From: Peterkaempfera podocarpi
GTDB taxonomy: Bacteria; Actinomycetota; Actinomycetes; Streptomycetales; Streptomycetaceae
Direction of reading: 5' to 3'
Length of the DNA stretch: 64,000 nucleotides
Assembly: GCF_042466665.1 (NCBI RefSeq)
Contig: NZ_CP162102.1
Coordinates: 6,448,001 to 6,512,000, forward strand
In this document: in pieces, positions 33,060 through 41,789 of the stretch
Position numbering within the stretch: the first letter of the stretch is position 1
Layout of the letters: every line of letters begins with the position of its first letter
The notes under the pieces: model-generated
What the model was told of the DNA's origin: nothing
The model's input: only the letters and a program-made list of their open reading frames with translations
Databases searched by the model: none
Program-made: the position numbers and the translations under genes

Positions 33060-34202
33060 ATGCAGAAGACCCTGATCGTCACCAACGACTTCCCCCCGCG
33101 GCCCGGCGGCATCCAGCAGTTCGTCCACAACATGGCGGTGCGGCAGGCTCCGGGCAGTGTGGTGGTCTATGCCTCCACGTGGCGGGACGGTTCGGAGGTT
33201 GCGCGCTTTGACGCGGATCAGCCCTTCCCGGTGATCAGGGACCGGACCCGGATGATGGTGCCCACCCCGCGGGTCGTCCGGCGGGCGGCCGGGATCCTCC
33301 GGGCCGAGGGCTGCACCTCGGTCTGGTTCGGCGCGGCCGCGCCGCTCGGTCTGATGGCGCCCGCGCTGCGCCGGGCAGGTGCCGAGCGGCTGCTGGGCAT
33401 GACCCACGGGCACGAGGCGGCCTGGGCACAGCTGCCGGGTTCCCGGCAGCTGCTGCGCCGGATCGGGGAGCGCACCGATGTGCTCACCTATCTGGGCGAG
33501 TACACCCGCTCCCGGATCGCGGCGGCGGTGGGCGAGGAGGCGGCGGCGCGCATGGTGCAGCTGCCGCCGGGCGTGGACGAGAAGACCTTCCACCCCGACT
33601 CCGGCGGCGCCGAGGTGCGCCGGCGCCTGGGGCTGGCGGACCGGCCGGTGGTGGTGTGCGTCTCCCGGCTGGTGCCGCGCAAGGGCCAGGACACCCTGAT
33701 CCGGGCCATGCCGGAGGTACTGGCCGAGGTCCCGGACGCGGTGCTGCTGATCGTCGGCGGCGGTCCCTACCGCGCCGACCTTGAGCGGCTGGTGGACTCC
33801 GTCGGGGTACGCGACTCGGTGCGGTTCACCGGCTCGGTGCCCTGGGAGGAGCTGCCGGCCCACTACGGCGCGGGCGACGTCTTCGCCATGCCCTGCCGCA
33901 CCCGGCGGGGCGGGCTGGACGTCGAGGGTCTCGGGATCGTCTATCTGGAGGCCTCGGCCACCGGGCTGCCCGTGGTGGCGGGGGACTCAGGGGGTGCCCC
34001 CGACGCCGTGCTGGAGGGCGAGACGGGCTATGTCGTCCCCGGCGGGCGGACGCAGCCGCTCGCGGACCGGATCGTGGGTCTGCTGCTGGACGAGGCGCTG
34101 CGCCGCCGGATGGGCGAGCGGGGCCGCCGCTGGGTGGAGGACGCCTGGCGCTGGGACCTGCTGGCGGAACGCCTGGGCTCGCTGCTCGCCCCCCGCGACT
34201 GA
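33060..34202 (+). CDS. pimB: GT4 glycosyltransferase, PimB-like
   Basis: A 380-residue GT-B enzyme. The opening TLIVTNDFPPRPGGIQQFVHNMA is the glycine-rich acceptor-side loop of phosphatidylinositol mannosyltransferases; GMTHGHEAAW follows; the nucleotide-sugar side has VCVSRLVPRKGQDTLIRAMP and the GLDVEGLGIVYLEASATGLPVVAGDSGG block with the E-x7-E motif. Predicted reaction: transfer of mannose from GDP-mannose to phosphatidylinositol mannoside at the cytoplasmic membrane face. ATG at 33060 has GGAG 5 bases before it, and TATGGT at 33045-33050 may be a -10 element. Confidence 0.85.
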   Translation: MQKTLIVTNDFPPRPGGIQQFVHNMAVRQAPGSVVVYASTWRDGSEVARFDADQPFPVIRDRTRMMVPTPRVVRRAAGILRAEGCTSVWFGAAAPLGLMAPALRRAGAERLLGMTHGHEAAWAQLPGSRQLLRRIGERTDVLTYLGEYTRSRIAAAVGEEAAARMVQLPPGVDEKTFHPDSGGAEVRRRLGLADRPVVVCVSRLVPRKGQDTLIRAMPEVLAEVPDAVLLIVGGGPYRADLERLVDSVGVRDSVRFTGSVPWEELPAHYGAGDVFAMPCRTRRGGLDVEGLGIVYLEASATGLPVVAGDSGGAPDAVLEGETGYVVPGGRTQPLADRIVGLLLDEALRRRMGERGRRWVEDAWRWDLLAERLGSLLAPRD

Positions 34203-34263
34203 CGCCGCGCAGCCGCGCACCACCCGGGAGGCTTCCGTGCCCCCGAGGAGCGCTCCGGTGACC

Positions 34264-34306
34264 GACGGGGGCGGTGGCGAGCTCATTGCCCGCCACCGCC
34301 CCCGTC
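34264..34306. terminator. Bidirectional hairpin between pimB and the acyl-CoA synthetase
   Basis: A perfect 16-bp stem (34264-34279 with 34291-34306) with an 11-base loop, between the convergent stops at 34202 and 34313. Confidence 0.85.
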
Positions 34307-34312
34307 CCGGTC

Positions 34313-36106
34313 TCAGCGCTGGTAGAGGGCCTCCACATCGGACGCGTAGTCCTTGAGGACCACGTTCCGCTTGAGCTTCAGCGACGGCGTGAGATGGCCG
34401 CTGTCCTCGGAGAAGTGGGTGTCCAGGATGCGGAACTTCTTCACCGCCTCGGCCTTGGAGACCGCCCTGTTGCCGTCGTCCACCGCGGCCTGCACCGCGG
34501 CCACCAGGTCGGGGTCGTCCTTGAGGTCGGCCAGGGTGGCGTCCGCCGGCTTGCCGTGGAGCTGCTTCCAGGTCGGCAGGAACTCCTCGTCGATGGTGAT
34601 GAGGCAGGCGATGAACGGCTTGCGGTCGCCCACCACCATGCACTCGCCCACGATCGGGTGGGCCCGCACCCGGTCCTCGATCACCGCGGGGGCGACGTTC
34701 TTGCCGCCCGCGGTGACGATGATCTCCTTCTTGCGGCCGGTGATCACCAGATAGCCCTCGTCGTCCAGGGTGCCGATGTCGCCGGTGGCGAACCAGCCGT
34801 CCTGCAGCGCGTCAGCGGTGGCGGCGGGGTTGTTCCAGTAACCGGTGAACACCTGCGGGCCCTTGAGCAGCACCTCGCCGTCCTCGCCGATCCGGATCGC
34901 CGAACCGGGCAGCGGCTGGCCCACGGTGCCGATCTTGGGCTTGTCGTGCGGGTTGAAGGCAGTGGCGGCGCAGGTCTCGGTGAGGCCGTAGCCCTCCAGG
35001 ACGGTGAAGCCGATGCCGCGGTAGAAGTGGCCGAGCCGCTCGCCGAGCGGGGCTCCGCCGGAGATGGCGTGGGTGGCCCTGCCGCCGAGTGCGGCGCGCA
35101 GCTTGCTGTAGACCAGCCGGTCGAAGACCTTGTGCTTCAGTCTCAGGGCGAGTCCCGCACCGCCGTTGTCCAGCGCGCGGCTGTAGGCGATGGCGGTCTC
35201 CGCGGCCTGGTCGAAGATCTTGACCTTGCCGTCGGCCTGGGCCTTGGCGCGGGCGGTGTTGAAGACCTTCTCGAAGACCCGGGGCACGCCCAGGATCAGG
35301 GTGGGGGAGAAGGCGCCCAGCTCCGCGGTGACGTCCTTGATGTCGGAGACATGGCCGATCTTCGCGGGGGCGATGGCGCAGGCGATCTCGGCGATCCGGC
35401 CGAGCACATGGGCCAGCGGCAGGAAGAGCAGCACCGAGCCCTCGCCGGTGCGGAACAGCGGCTCCAGACGGGCCGTGATGTTGCCCAGTTCCGCCAGGAA
35501 GTTGCGGTGCGTCAGCTGGCAGCCCTTGGGGCGGCCGGTGGTGCCCGAGGTGTAGACGATGGTGGCGATGGTGTCCGGGCCGAGGCCCGCCCGGTGCTCG
35601 TCGATCACCGCGTCGGAGATGCCGGCGCCGGTCAGGGCCAGCTCGGCGACCGCACCGGAGTCGATCTGCCACACCTGCCGGAGCTCGGGCAGCCGGTCGC
35701 GTACCCGCTCCACGGTGGTCTGGTGCGCCGCGGTCTCGGTGATCACCGCGACGGCTCCGGAGTCGCCGAGGATCCACTCCACCTGCTCGGCGGAGGAGGT
35801 CTCGTAGACAGGGACGGTGATCGCTCCGGCGCACCAGATGGCGAAGTCGAACAGGGTCCACTCGTAGCGGGTGCGGGACATGATGCCGACCCGGTCGCCG
35901 GGGCGGATGCCCGCCGCGACCAGCCCCTTGGCGGCTGCCCGTACCTCGGCCAGGAACTGCACGGCCGTGAGGTCCTGCCACCGGCCGTCGATCTTGCGGC
36001 TCACCACGGCCACGTCGGGATGGGCCTGGGCGTTCCGATGGATCAGATCGGTGAGGTTGCCGCCGCTCGGAACCTCGTAGAGGGCCGGAAGGCTGAACTC
36101 GCGCAA
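34313..36106 (-). CDS. Long-chain fatty-acid-CoA ligase (AMP-dependent synthetase)
   Basis: A 597-residue adenylate-forming enzyme of the FadD15-like group, which activates long-chain fatty acids to acyl-CoA via an acyl-adenylate. The P-loop-like motif is TIVYTSGTTGRPKGCQLTH, the A5 motif reads VLEGYGLTETCAATAFN, and GWFATGDIGTLDDEGYLVITGRKKEIIVTAGGKNVAP covers A7-A8 and the hinge Asp. TTG at 36106 is the start, with GAGGAG 6 bases upstream. It is monocistronic. Confidence 0.93.
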   Translation of the reverse strand: MREFSLPALYEVPSGGNLTDLIHRNAQAHPDVAVVSRKIDGRWQDLTAVQFLAEVRAAAKGLVAAGIRPGDRVGIMSRTRYEWTLFDFAIWCAGAITVPVYETSSAEQVEWILGDSGAVAVITETAAHQTTVERVRDRLPELRQVWQIDSGAVAELALTGAGISDAVIDEHRAGLGPDTIATIVYTSGTTGRPKGCQLTHRNFLAELGNITARLEPLFRTGEGSVLLFLPLAHVLGRIAEIACAIAPAKIGHVSDIKDVTAELGAFSPTLILGVPRVFEKVFNTARAKAQADGKVKIFDQAAETAIAYSRALDNGGAGLALRLKHKVFDRLVYSKLRAALGGRATHAISGGAPLGERLGHFYRGIGFTVLEGYGLTETCAATAFNPHDKPKIGTVGQPLPGSAIRIGEDGEVLLKGPQVFTGYWNNPAATADALQDGWFATGDIGTLDDEGYLVITGRKKEIIVTAGGKNVAPAVIEDRVRAHPIVGECMVVGDRKPFIACLITIDEEFLPTWKQLHGKPADATLADLKDDPDLVAAVQAAVDDGNRAVSKAEAVKKFRILDTHFSEDSGHLTPSLKLKRNVVLKDYASDVEALYQR

Positions 36107-36366
36107 GACTGCTCCTCGTCTGCGACGCTGCGGGACGCCAGGACGTTACTGCCGGGTAGGGATGTTGAGATAGGGGGGCCAGGCAATGTGTTCCGTGTGT
36201 CACACGGCCGTTGACGGCAGGTTGCCGAATGCTTCCGGCGTGTGACGGAGGAGGGGTGCGCCGGTCGCGGCAGCGTCCGCCTCCTGACGGCACCCTACGG
36301 CAGGTGGATCACGGTCCGGTGAACCGGACGGGCGTGGGGGCGGTGGGCCGTCCGTGTCCAAACCCC

Positions 36367-36372
36367 TAAGGT
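36367..36372 (+). promoter_or_regulatory. -10 element for a leaderless metallophosphoesterase mRNA
   Basis: TAAGGT ends 7 bases before the ATG at 36380, so transcription would start at or next to the start codon. The same AAGG could alternatively serve as a ribosome-binding site. Confidence 0.4.
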
Positions 36373-36379
36373 GGCGGAC

Positions 36380-37147
36380 ATGCGGGTGCATGTGGTGAGT
36401 GATGTGCACGGCAGCGCGGAGGCGCTCGCCAGGGCCGGCGACGGCGCGGACGCCCTGCTCTGCCTGGGCGATCTGGTCCTCTTCCTGGACTACGCGGACC
36501 ACGGCCGGGGCATCTTCCCCGACCTGTTCGGTGCCGCCAACGCCTCGCGCTATGTGGAACTGCGCACCGCACGGCGCTTCGACGAGGCCCGCGCCTTCTC
36601 CGACACCCTGTGGGCGACGCTTGGCCGCCCACGGCAGCAGGCGGTCGAGGAGGCCGTCCGCAAGCAGTACGCCGAGCTGTTCGCCGCCTTCCCCAGCCCC
36701 ACCTACGCCACCTACGGCAATGTCGACGTGCCGCGGCTGTGGCCCGACTTCGCCCGTGAGGGCGTCACCGTGCTCGACGGGCAGCGGGTGGAACTCGGCG
36801 GCCGCACCTTCGGCTTCGTCGGGGGCGGGCTGCGGACCGCGATGCGCACCCCCTACGAGGTGGACGAGGAGGAGTACGCGGCCAAGGTGGCCGCGGTCGG
36901 CGCGGTCGACGTGCTCTGCTGCCACATCCCCCCGGCCGTCCCCGAGCTCACCTATGACGTCGTCGCCCGGCGCTTCGAGCGCGGCAGCGAGGCGGTGCTG
37001 GATGCGATCCGGACCACCCGCCCCGAGCTGGTCCTCTTCGGCCACGTCCACCAGCCGCTGGCGCGCCGGATGCGGATCGGCCGCACCGAGTGTGTGAACG
37101 TCGGACACTTCCGGGCCACCGGCCGACCGTATGTTCTGGAGTGGTGA
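36380..37147 (+). CDS. Calcineurin-like metallophosphoesterase
   Basis: A 255-residue cytoplasmic phosphoesterase with the di-metal motifs of the family in order: VVSDVHGS (D-x-H), LCLGDLVLF (GD), YATYGNVDVP (GN-x-D in place of GNHD), CCHIPPAVPE (GH-like histidine) and LVLFGHVHQP (GHxH). The substitution of His by Val in GNVD is seen in some bacterial members and may alter specificity. No signal peptide. ATG at 36380 is preferred over GTG at 36371. Substrate unknown. Confidence 0.85.
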   Translation: MRVHVVSDVHGSAEALARAGDGADALLCLGDLVLFLDYADHGRGIFPDLFGAANASRYVELRTARRFDEARAFSDTLWATLGRPRQQAVEEAVRKQYAELFAAFPSPTYATYGNVDVPRLWPDFAREGVTVLDGQRVELGGRTFGFVGGGLRTAMRTPYEVDEEEYAAKVAAVGAVDVLCCHIPPAVPELTYDVVARRFERGSEAVLDAIRTTRPELVLFGHVHQPLARRMRIGRTECVNVGHFRATGRPYVLEW

Positions 37148-37268
37148 GGCACGCCCCCGGTGACGCGGTGTACGGCCGCGATAACCTTCCTGCACAGACA
37201 CCACCCGAGCAGTCGGACGACATCACAGCGGCCAGAACCACAGCGGCCACTATGCGGAGGGCCACCCG

Positions 37269-37706
37269 ATGGCGGAGCACACCAGGTCGAGCATCACGAT
37301 CGACGCGACCCCTGCCGAGGTCATGGGGGTGATCTCGGACTTCGCCGCGTACCCGGAGTGGACGGGTGAGGTCAAGGAGATCGAGGTGCTCGGCCAGGGT
37401 CCGGACGGCCGGGCGGAGCAGGTGCGGCTGCTGCTGGACGCCGGGGCGATCCGTGACGAGCACGTCCTCGCCTACACCTGGGACGGCGACCGCAAGGTCA
37501 CCTGGACCCTGGTCAAGAGCCAGATGCTCAAGGCCCTGGACGGCTCCTACTCGCTCGCCCCGCTGGAGGGCGGCGCCGCCACCGAGGTGACGTACCAGCT
37601 CGCGGTGGATGTCAAGATCCCCATGCTCGGGATGATCAAGCGCAAGGCGGAGAAGGTCATCATCGACCGCGCCCTGGCCGGGCTGAAGAAGCGCGTGGAG
37701 AGCTGA
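37269..37706 (+). CDS. SRPBCC/START-like protein (polyketide cyclase/dehydrase family)
   Basis: A 145-residue lipid- or polyketide-binding fold protein. The opening SSITIDATPAEVMGVISDFAAYPEWTGEVKEIEVL is the classic START-like strand-helix entrance, followed by a run of beta strands and a long C-terminal helix (MIKRKAEKVIIDRALAGLKKRVE). No catalytic residues are obvious. GGAGGG lies 6 bases before ATG at 37269. It is followed 52 bases later by an ArsA-like gene, a pairing common in streptomycetes; the two may act together on a membrane or hydrophobic ligand. Confidence 0.85.
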   Translation: MAEHTRSSITIDATPAEVMGVISDFAAYPEWTGEVKEIEVLGQGPDGRAEQVRLLLDAGAIRDEHVLAYTWDGDRKVTWTLVKSQMLKALDGSYSLAPLEGGAATEVTYQLAVDVKIPMLGMIKRKAEKVIIDRALAGLKKRVES

Positions 37707-37758
37707 CCGTCCACCCTGGGGTGGAACGCTCCCCCACCGAACCGAAGGGCGGACCGGC

Positions 37759-38979
37759 ATGACGACCCGCACGGTGCTGGTCACCGGCAGGGGCGGCAGC
37801 GGTACCACCACGGTGGCCGCCGCCACCGCGGTCCACTCCGCCCATCGCGGCCTGCGCACCCTGCTGCTCTCCGCCCACGATCCGCACCGCACCCTGGACG
37901 CACTCCTCGGGGTACGGCTGAGCGGCGCGCCCGCCCCGGTCGGGGACGGCGGGGAGCCGCCGCACGCGCTGCGCATCGACGAGGAGCGGGCCTTCCAGGA
38001 GGAGGCCCAGCGACTCTCCGGGCGCGTCAAGCCGGCCTTCGACCTGCTGGGCGTCGACCCGCTGGACCCCGAGGAGCTCACCGCGCTCCCCGGCACCCGG
38101 CATCTGGTGCTGCTGCGCGCCCTGTGCGAGCACACCGCCTCCGGCGCCTGGGACCTGGTGGTGGTCGACGGTCCCCCGGTACCCGAGCTGGTCGCAGCGC
38201 TGGCGCTGCCGGAGCGGCTGGACCGCTACCTTGCGCGGCTGCTGCCCGAGCAGCGGCAGGCCGCCCGTGCGCTGCGCCCGGTGCTGGCCGCCCTCGCCGG
38301 TGTGCCGATGCCCTCCGACTGGCTCTACGAGGCCCGCACCTGGGTGGCGGCACGGCTCGCCGAGGCCCGCAGCGTGGTGTCGGCGCCGGGGACCTCGGTC
38401 CGGCTGGTGGTGGACGCCGACGGTCACAGCCTGTCCGAGGTCCGCCATGCACGCGCCGGACTCGCCCTCTTCGAGCACCGGCTGGACGCGGTGGTGGCCT
38501 CCCGCACCCTGCCGGACTCCGCGGCGGGCTCCGCCGATCCCTGGCTCGCGGCCCGCGCCGCCGACGACAGCGCCCGGCTGGCGGCGCTGGTGGCGGAACT
38601 CCGGTCGGCCGTACCGCTGCTCACCGCCCCTCACCTGGGCCGCAGTCCGGAGGGGCCGGCCGACCTGGCCGAACTGGGCGCCGAGATCTACGGCGGCGCC
38701 CCCGACCCGGAGCCGGAGCCCGCCACCCCCTGGACGGTCGACGACCGGCTCGCGGAGGACGGCACCCTGGTGTGGCGACTGCCGCTGCCCGGTGCCGAGC
38801 GGGCCGACCTGGACCTGGTGCGGCGCGGCGACGAACTGATCGTCGGCACCGGCGCCTACCGGCGGATCGTCCGGCTGCCCTCGGCGCTGCGCCGCTGCAC
38901 CGTGTCCGGTGCCGGGCTGCGCGGTGGTCTGCTCTCGGTCCGCTTCGCCCCCGACGCCGAACTGTGGCCGCGCGGCTGA
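37759..38979 (+). CDS. ArsA/GET3-family protein with degenerate Walker A and C-terminal HSP20-like domain
   Basis: A 406-residue ArsA homologue. Where ArsA/GET3 ATPases have GKGGVGKTT, residues 10-18 here read GRGGSGTTT: both the signature lysine and the P-loop lysine are lost, so ATP hydrolysis is doubtful. The rest of the fold is recognisable, for example WDLVVVDGPPVPE (switch-like Asp) and SVRLVVDADGHSLSEVRHAR. Residues about 345-405 (LVWRLPLPGAERADLDLVRRGDELIVGTGAYRRIVRLP) form the HSP20-like domain typical of actinobacterial ArsA proteins. Arsenic resistance is unlikely; no arsenic genes are nearby. Same strand as the START-like gene and DUF5304 gene. Confidence 0.85.
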   Translation: MTTRTVLVTGRGGSGTTTVAAATAVHSAHRGLRTLLLSAHDPHRTLDALLGVRLSGAPAPVGDGGEPPHALRIDEERAFQEEAQRLSGRVKPAFDLLGVDPLDPEELTALPGTRHLVLLRALCEHTASGAWDLVVVDGPPVPELVAALALPERLDRYLARLLPEQRQAARALRPVLAALAGVPMPSDWLYEARTWVAARLAEARSVVSAPGTSVRLVVDADGHSLSEVRHARAGLALFEHRLDAVVASRTLPDSAAGSADPWLAARAADDSARLAALVAELRSAVPLLTAPHLGRSPEGPADLAELGAEIYGGAPDPEPEPATPWTVDDRLAEDGTLVWRLPLPGAERADLDLVRRGDELIVGTGAYRRIVRLPSALRRCTVSGAGLRGGLLSVRFAPDAELWPRG

Positions 38980-39052
38980 GAGCCCCCGCGGCACGGCGGC
39001 TCTCGGGTAGCGTCGAAGGGCCAGTAGTGCACCGACCTGAGGAGCAGCCGCC

Positions 39053-39577
39053 ATGAGCAGTGCCGACGACCGCCGAGAGGGCGAGGACGTCTGGGCGCAG
39101 GTGGTCGCCGAGGACGCCGCGGCGCAGGCCGCCGCGCAGCGCGAGGCGGCCGAGCCGGAGCAGCAGGCCGGGCCGGAGCAGGCCCGGGACGGGCACGGCG
39201 GGCAGGAGCAGGGCTACCAGAAGCAGGGCCGCCAGGCACAGGGGGAGAAGGAGAGCGGGGCCGACGAGGACCCCTTCGGCGGCGGCAGCGCCGCCGGGGA
39301 CCCGTGGGGCTCGCAGCTCGGCCCGCTGGTCGAGGAGGTGCGGCGGTTCGCCTCCGCGGTGGGCGAGCGGATGCAGGAGGCGACCCGGGCGCTGGGCTCC
39401 GCCGACGGTCTGGACCGGTTCGCCGGGCCGGTCCGGGAGAAGCATCCGGAGGTCTACCGCCACCTCGCGGCGGCCGGCGGCGAGCTGCTCGCCGCCTATC
39501 GCGCGGCCGTCTCCGGCCACGAACGCCGCTGGTCCACGGAGAAGCCCTCCGACAGCGAGCACATCGATCTCGACTGA
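39053..39577 (+). CDS. DUF5304-type protein
   Basis: A 174-residue soluble protein seen mainly in streptomycetes. Residues 1-80 are charged and low in complexity (Gln, Glu, Ala and Gly rich, with a GQEQGYQKQGRQAQGEKESG stretch), and the C-terminal half is helical: WGSQLGPLVEEVRRFASAVGERMQEATRALG and VYRHLAAAGGELLAAYRAAVSGHERRW. No signal peptide or known catalytic motif. GAGGAG precedes ATG at 39053. It sits between the ArsA homologue and glucokinase; function unknown. Confidence 0.8.
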   Translation: MSSADDRREGEDVWAQVVAEDAAAQAAAQREAAEPEQQAGPEQARDGHGGQEQGYQKQGRQAQGEKESGADEDPFGGGSAAGDPWGSQLGPLVEEVRRFASAVGERMQEATRALGSADGLDRFAGPVREKHPEVYRHLAAAGGELLAAYRAAVSGHERRWSTEKPSDSEHIDLD

Positions 39578-39797
39578 CCTTCCGGCACCCCTGTCCAGGG
39601 GTGAAGTCGCAGGTCGCAGCCGGTCACCGAGCCGGTCCGGGCTATCACGGAGCGGGATGAATCGTACGACTTCTGAATGGTGCCGCCACGGTCGAGCAGG
39701 CGATGTCTTCGGTTAATGTACGGGGCGGTGTGTACCCAGCGCTCGCGGACGGGTACGGTACCGCCCAGCGGGGACCGAGTGAATGACTGAGGGACAC

Positions 39798-40742
39798 ATG
39801 GGACTCACCATCGGCGTCGACGTCGGCGGTACCAAGATTGCGGCAGGCGTGGTCGACGAGAGCGGCCGCATCCTCGCGCGTACGCGGGTGCCCACGCCGG
39901 CCGATCCGCAGTGGGCCGTCGATGCCATCGCGCACGCCGTACGCGAGTTGAAGGAGCAGTACCCCGACGTGGCCGGCGTCGGAGTGGGGGCGCCCGGCTA
40001 CATCAACCGTGAGCGCTCCACCGTGATCATGGCGCCCAACATCGCCTGGGAGAACGAGCCGCTCAAGCAGCGCATCGAGGAGCTCACCGGCCTCGACACG
40101 GTGATCGAGAACGACGCCAACTGCGCCGCCTGGGCCGAGTTCCGGTTCGGTGCCGCGGCCGAGCACGACGACATGGTGCTGATCACCGTGGGCACCGGCA
40201 TCGGCGGCGGCATCGTGCTGGAGGGCCGGCTGCACCGCGGTCGCTTCGGCGTGGCCGGCGAGATCGGCCACCTCAACATGATCCCGGACGGCCTGCCCTG
40301 CGGCTGCGGCGGCAAGGGCTGCTGGGAGCAGTACGCCTCCGGCCGCTCCCTGCGCCGTTACGGCCGGGAGAAGGCCGCCGCCGACCCGGTCGCCGGCAAG
40401 CGGATGCTGGACCTCAACGACGGAGTCGCCGAGACCATCCGCGGCATCCACATCACCGAGGCCGCGGAGGAGGGCGACCCGCTCGCCCTGGAGTGCTACG
40501 AGGAGGTCGCCGACTGGCTCGGTCGCGGCATGGCCGACCTCGCAGCCCTCTTCGACCCGGCGGTCTTCGTCCTCGGCGGCGGAGTCTCGGACGCCGGGCG
40601 GCTGCTGCTCGACCCGGTCGCCAAGGCCTTCGAGAAGTACCTCACCGGCGGCGTCCACCGCCCGCGGGCCGAGGTGGTCCTCGCCTCCATGGGTTCCGCG
40701 GCCGGCATCGTCGGCGCGGGCGACCTGGCCCGTACGGCCTGA
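39798..40742 (+). CDS. glkA: ROK-family glucokinase
   Basis: Phosphorylates glucose with ATP and in streptomycetes also takes part in carbon catabolite repression. The 314-residue protein has the ATP site LTIGVDVGGTKIAAGVV, catalytic Asp in VIENDANCAAW, GTGIGGGIVLEGRL, and the ROK zinc motif GHLNMIPDG followed by CGCGGKGCWEQYASG. ATG at 39798 matches the usual MGLTIGVD opening and has GAGGG close upstream; an ATG at 39783 would add five residues. A TAATGT hexamer at 39714-39719 is a possible -10 element in the preceding 220-base gap. Its stop codon lies inside the first unit of a tandem repeat. Confidence 0.95.
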   Translation: MGLTIGVDVGGTKIAAGVVDESGRILARTRVPTPADPQWAVDAIAHAVRELKEQYPDVAGVGVGAPGYINRERSTVIMAPNIAWENEPLKQRIEELTGLDTVIENDANCAAWAEFRFGAAAEHDDMVLITVGTGIGGGIVLEGRLHRGRFGVAGEIGHLNMIPDGLPCGCGGKGCWEQYASGRSLRRYGREKAAADPVAGKRMLDLNDGVAETIRGIHITEAAEEGDPLALECYEEVADWLGRGMADLAALFDPAVFVLGGGVSDAGRLLLDPVAKAFEKYLTGGVHRPRAEVVLASMGSAAGIVGAGDLARTA

Positions 40743-40803
40743 CTCGTACGGCCCGACTCGTACGGCCTGACTCGTACGATCCGACCCGTACGATCCGACC
40801 CGG
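40734..40803. repeat. Five 14-bp tandem repeats over the glucokinase stop codon
   Basis: Units of 14 bases start at 40734, 40748, 40762, 40776 and 40790: ACGGCCTGACTCGT twice, ACGGCCCGACTCGT once, and ACGATCCGACCCGT/ACGATCCGACCCGG at the end. The TGA stop of the gene is within unit 1. Joined units make a CGTACG palindrome at each boundary. Likely replication-slippage product; effect on the message unknown. Confidence 0.9.
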
Positions 40804-40918
40804 ACGGACGCTCGACCTTCCGGCGGGGCGGGAGCCCTCACCTCCTGTCCCGCCGTAGCGTGGAGCACGGCCGCGGCGCCGGGCCCCGGCGCACCGCACC
40901 GCCGTGAGGAGGCCGCCG

Positions 40919-41707
40919 ATGGGCGAGGACCCCGCCGCTCCGCTCGCGCCGCCCCCGTGCCCCGAACTGCCGGCCTCCGGTCCCGAACCCGACGGCGCGG
41001 AGCGGATCCGTGTCCTCAGTTACAACATCCGCTCGCTGCGCGACGACCGGGCCGCCGTGGTCCGGGTGATCCGCGCCTGCGCCCCCGACCTGGTCTGCGT
41101 CCAGGAGGCGCCCCGCTTCTGGCGCCCCGCCCACCAGGCCGCCTGGCTCGCCCGCCGCACCGGCACCGTGGTGCTCTCCGGCGGCCGCAGCGCCGCCGGG
41201 CCGCTGCTGCTCGGCCGGCTCCGTGCCACCGTGGTACGCACCAACGACCTGCTGCTGCCCCGCACCCCCGGCCTCCACCAGCGCGGTTTCGCCACCGCCA
41301 CGGTCCGCATCGGCCGGGCCGCGCCCTTCTCCGTCACCAGCTGCCATCTGAGCCTGGACCGCGAGGAGCGGTACCAGCAGGCGTCCCTGCTGCTCGACCA
41401 CCTCGCCGGGCAGGGCGTGCCGTACGGCGTGGTGGGCGGCGACTTCAACGAGCGCCCCGACGGCCCGGCGTGGCGGCTGCTCGCGGGCAGGCTGCGCGAC
41501 GGCTGGGCGGCGGCGCCGTGGGGCGGTGCGATGACCTCCGTGCCCGCCGACCCGCACCAGCGGATCGACGCGGTCTTCGCCACCCCGGGGGTGGAGGTCC
41601 TGGCGTGCGGTGTACCGGACCGGCTGCCCGGCCTTGCCCCGGCGGATCTGCCGGCGGCCACCGACCACCTCCCGGTGCTGGCGGTGCTGCGCATCCCCGC
41701 GACCTAG
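40919..41707 (+). CDS. Endonuclease/exonuclease/phosphatase (EEP) family protein
   Basis: A 262-residue metal-dependent phosphodiesterase-fold protein. Motifs in order: RVLSYNIRSLRDD (Asn), LVCVQEAPRF (Glu, metal ligand), SVTSCHLSLD (His), GVVGGDFNERPDG (Asp and Asn) and ATDHLPVLAVL (the terminal Asp-His catalytic pair). No signal peptide, so an intracellular nuclease or phosphatase is more likely than a secreted DNase or sphingomyelinase. ATG at 40919 follows AGGAGG by 6 bases. Confidence 0.88.
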   Translation: MGEDPAAPLAPPPCPELPASGPEPDGAERIRVLSYNIRSLRDDRAAVVRVIRACAPDLVCVQEAPRFWRPAHQAAWLARRTGTVVLSGGRSAAGPLLLGRLRATVVRTNDLLLPRTPGLHQRGFATATVRIGRAAPFSVTSCHLSLDREERYQQASLLLDHLAGQGVPYGVVGGDFNERPDGPAWRLLAGRLRDGWAAAPWGGAMTSVPADPHQRIDAVFATPGVEVLACGVPDRLPGLAPADLPAATDHLPVLAVLRIPAT

Positions 41708-41789
41708 GACCTCGGTCCTCCCGCCGCCCCGGGCCGCGCTTCCATCGCCCCGGGCCGGGCCGCGCAGACCGGCCCGGGGCCGCGGGCGC

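Noticed and set aside
37759..38979. Arsenite efflux ATPase
   Set aside because: The Walker A lysines are missing and no arsB, arsR or arsC-like gene is near.
40734..40803. CRISPR-like array
   Set aside because: The 14-bp units are directly adjacent without spacers, so this is a simple tandem repeat. No cas genes are present anywhere in the window.
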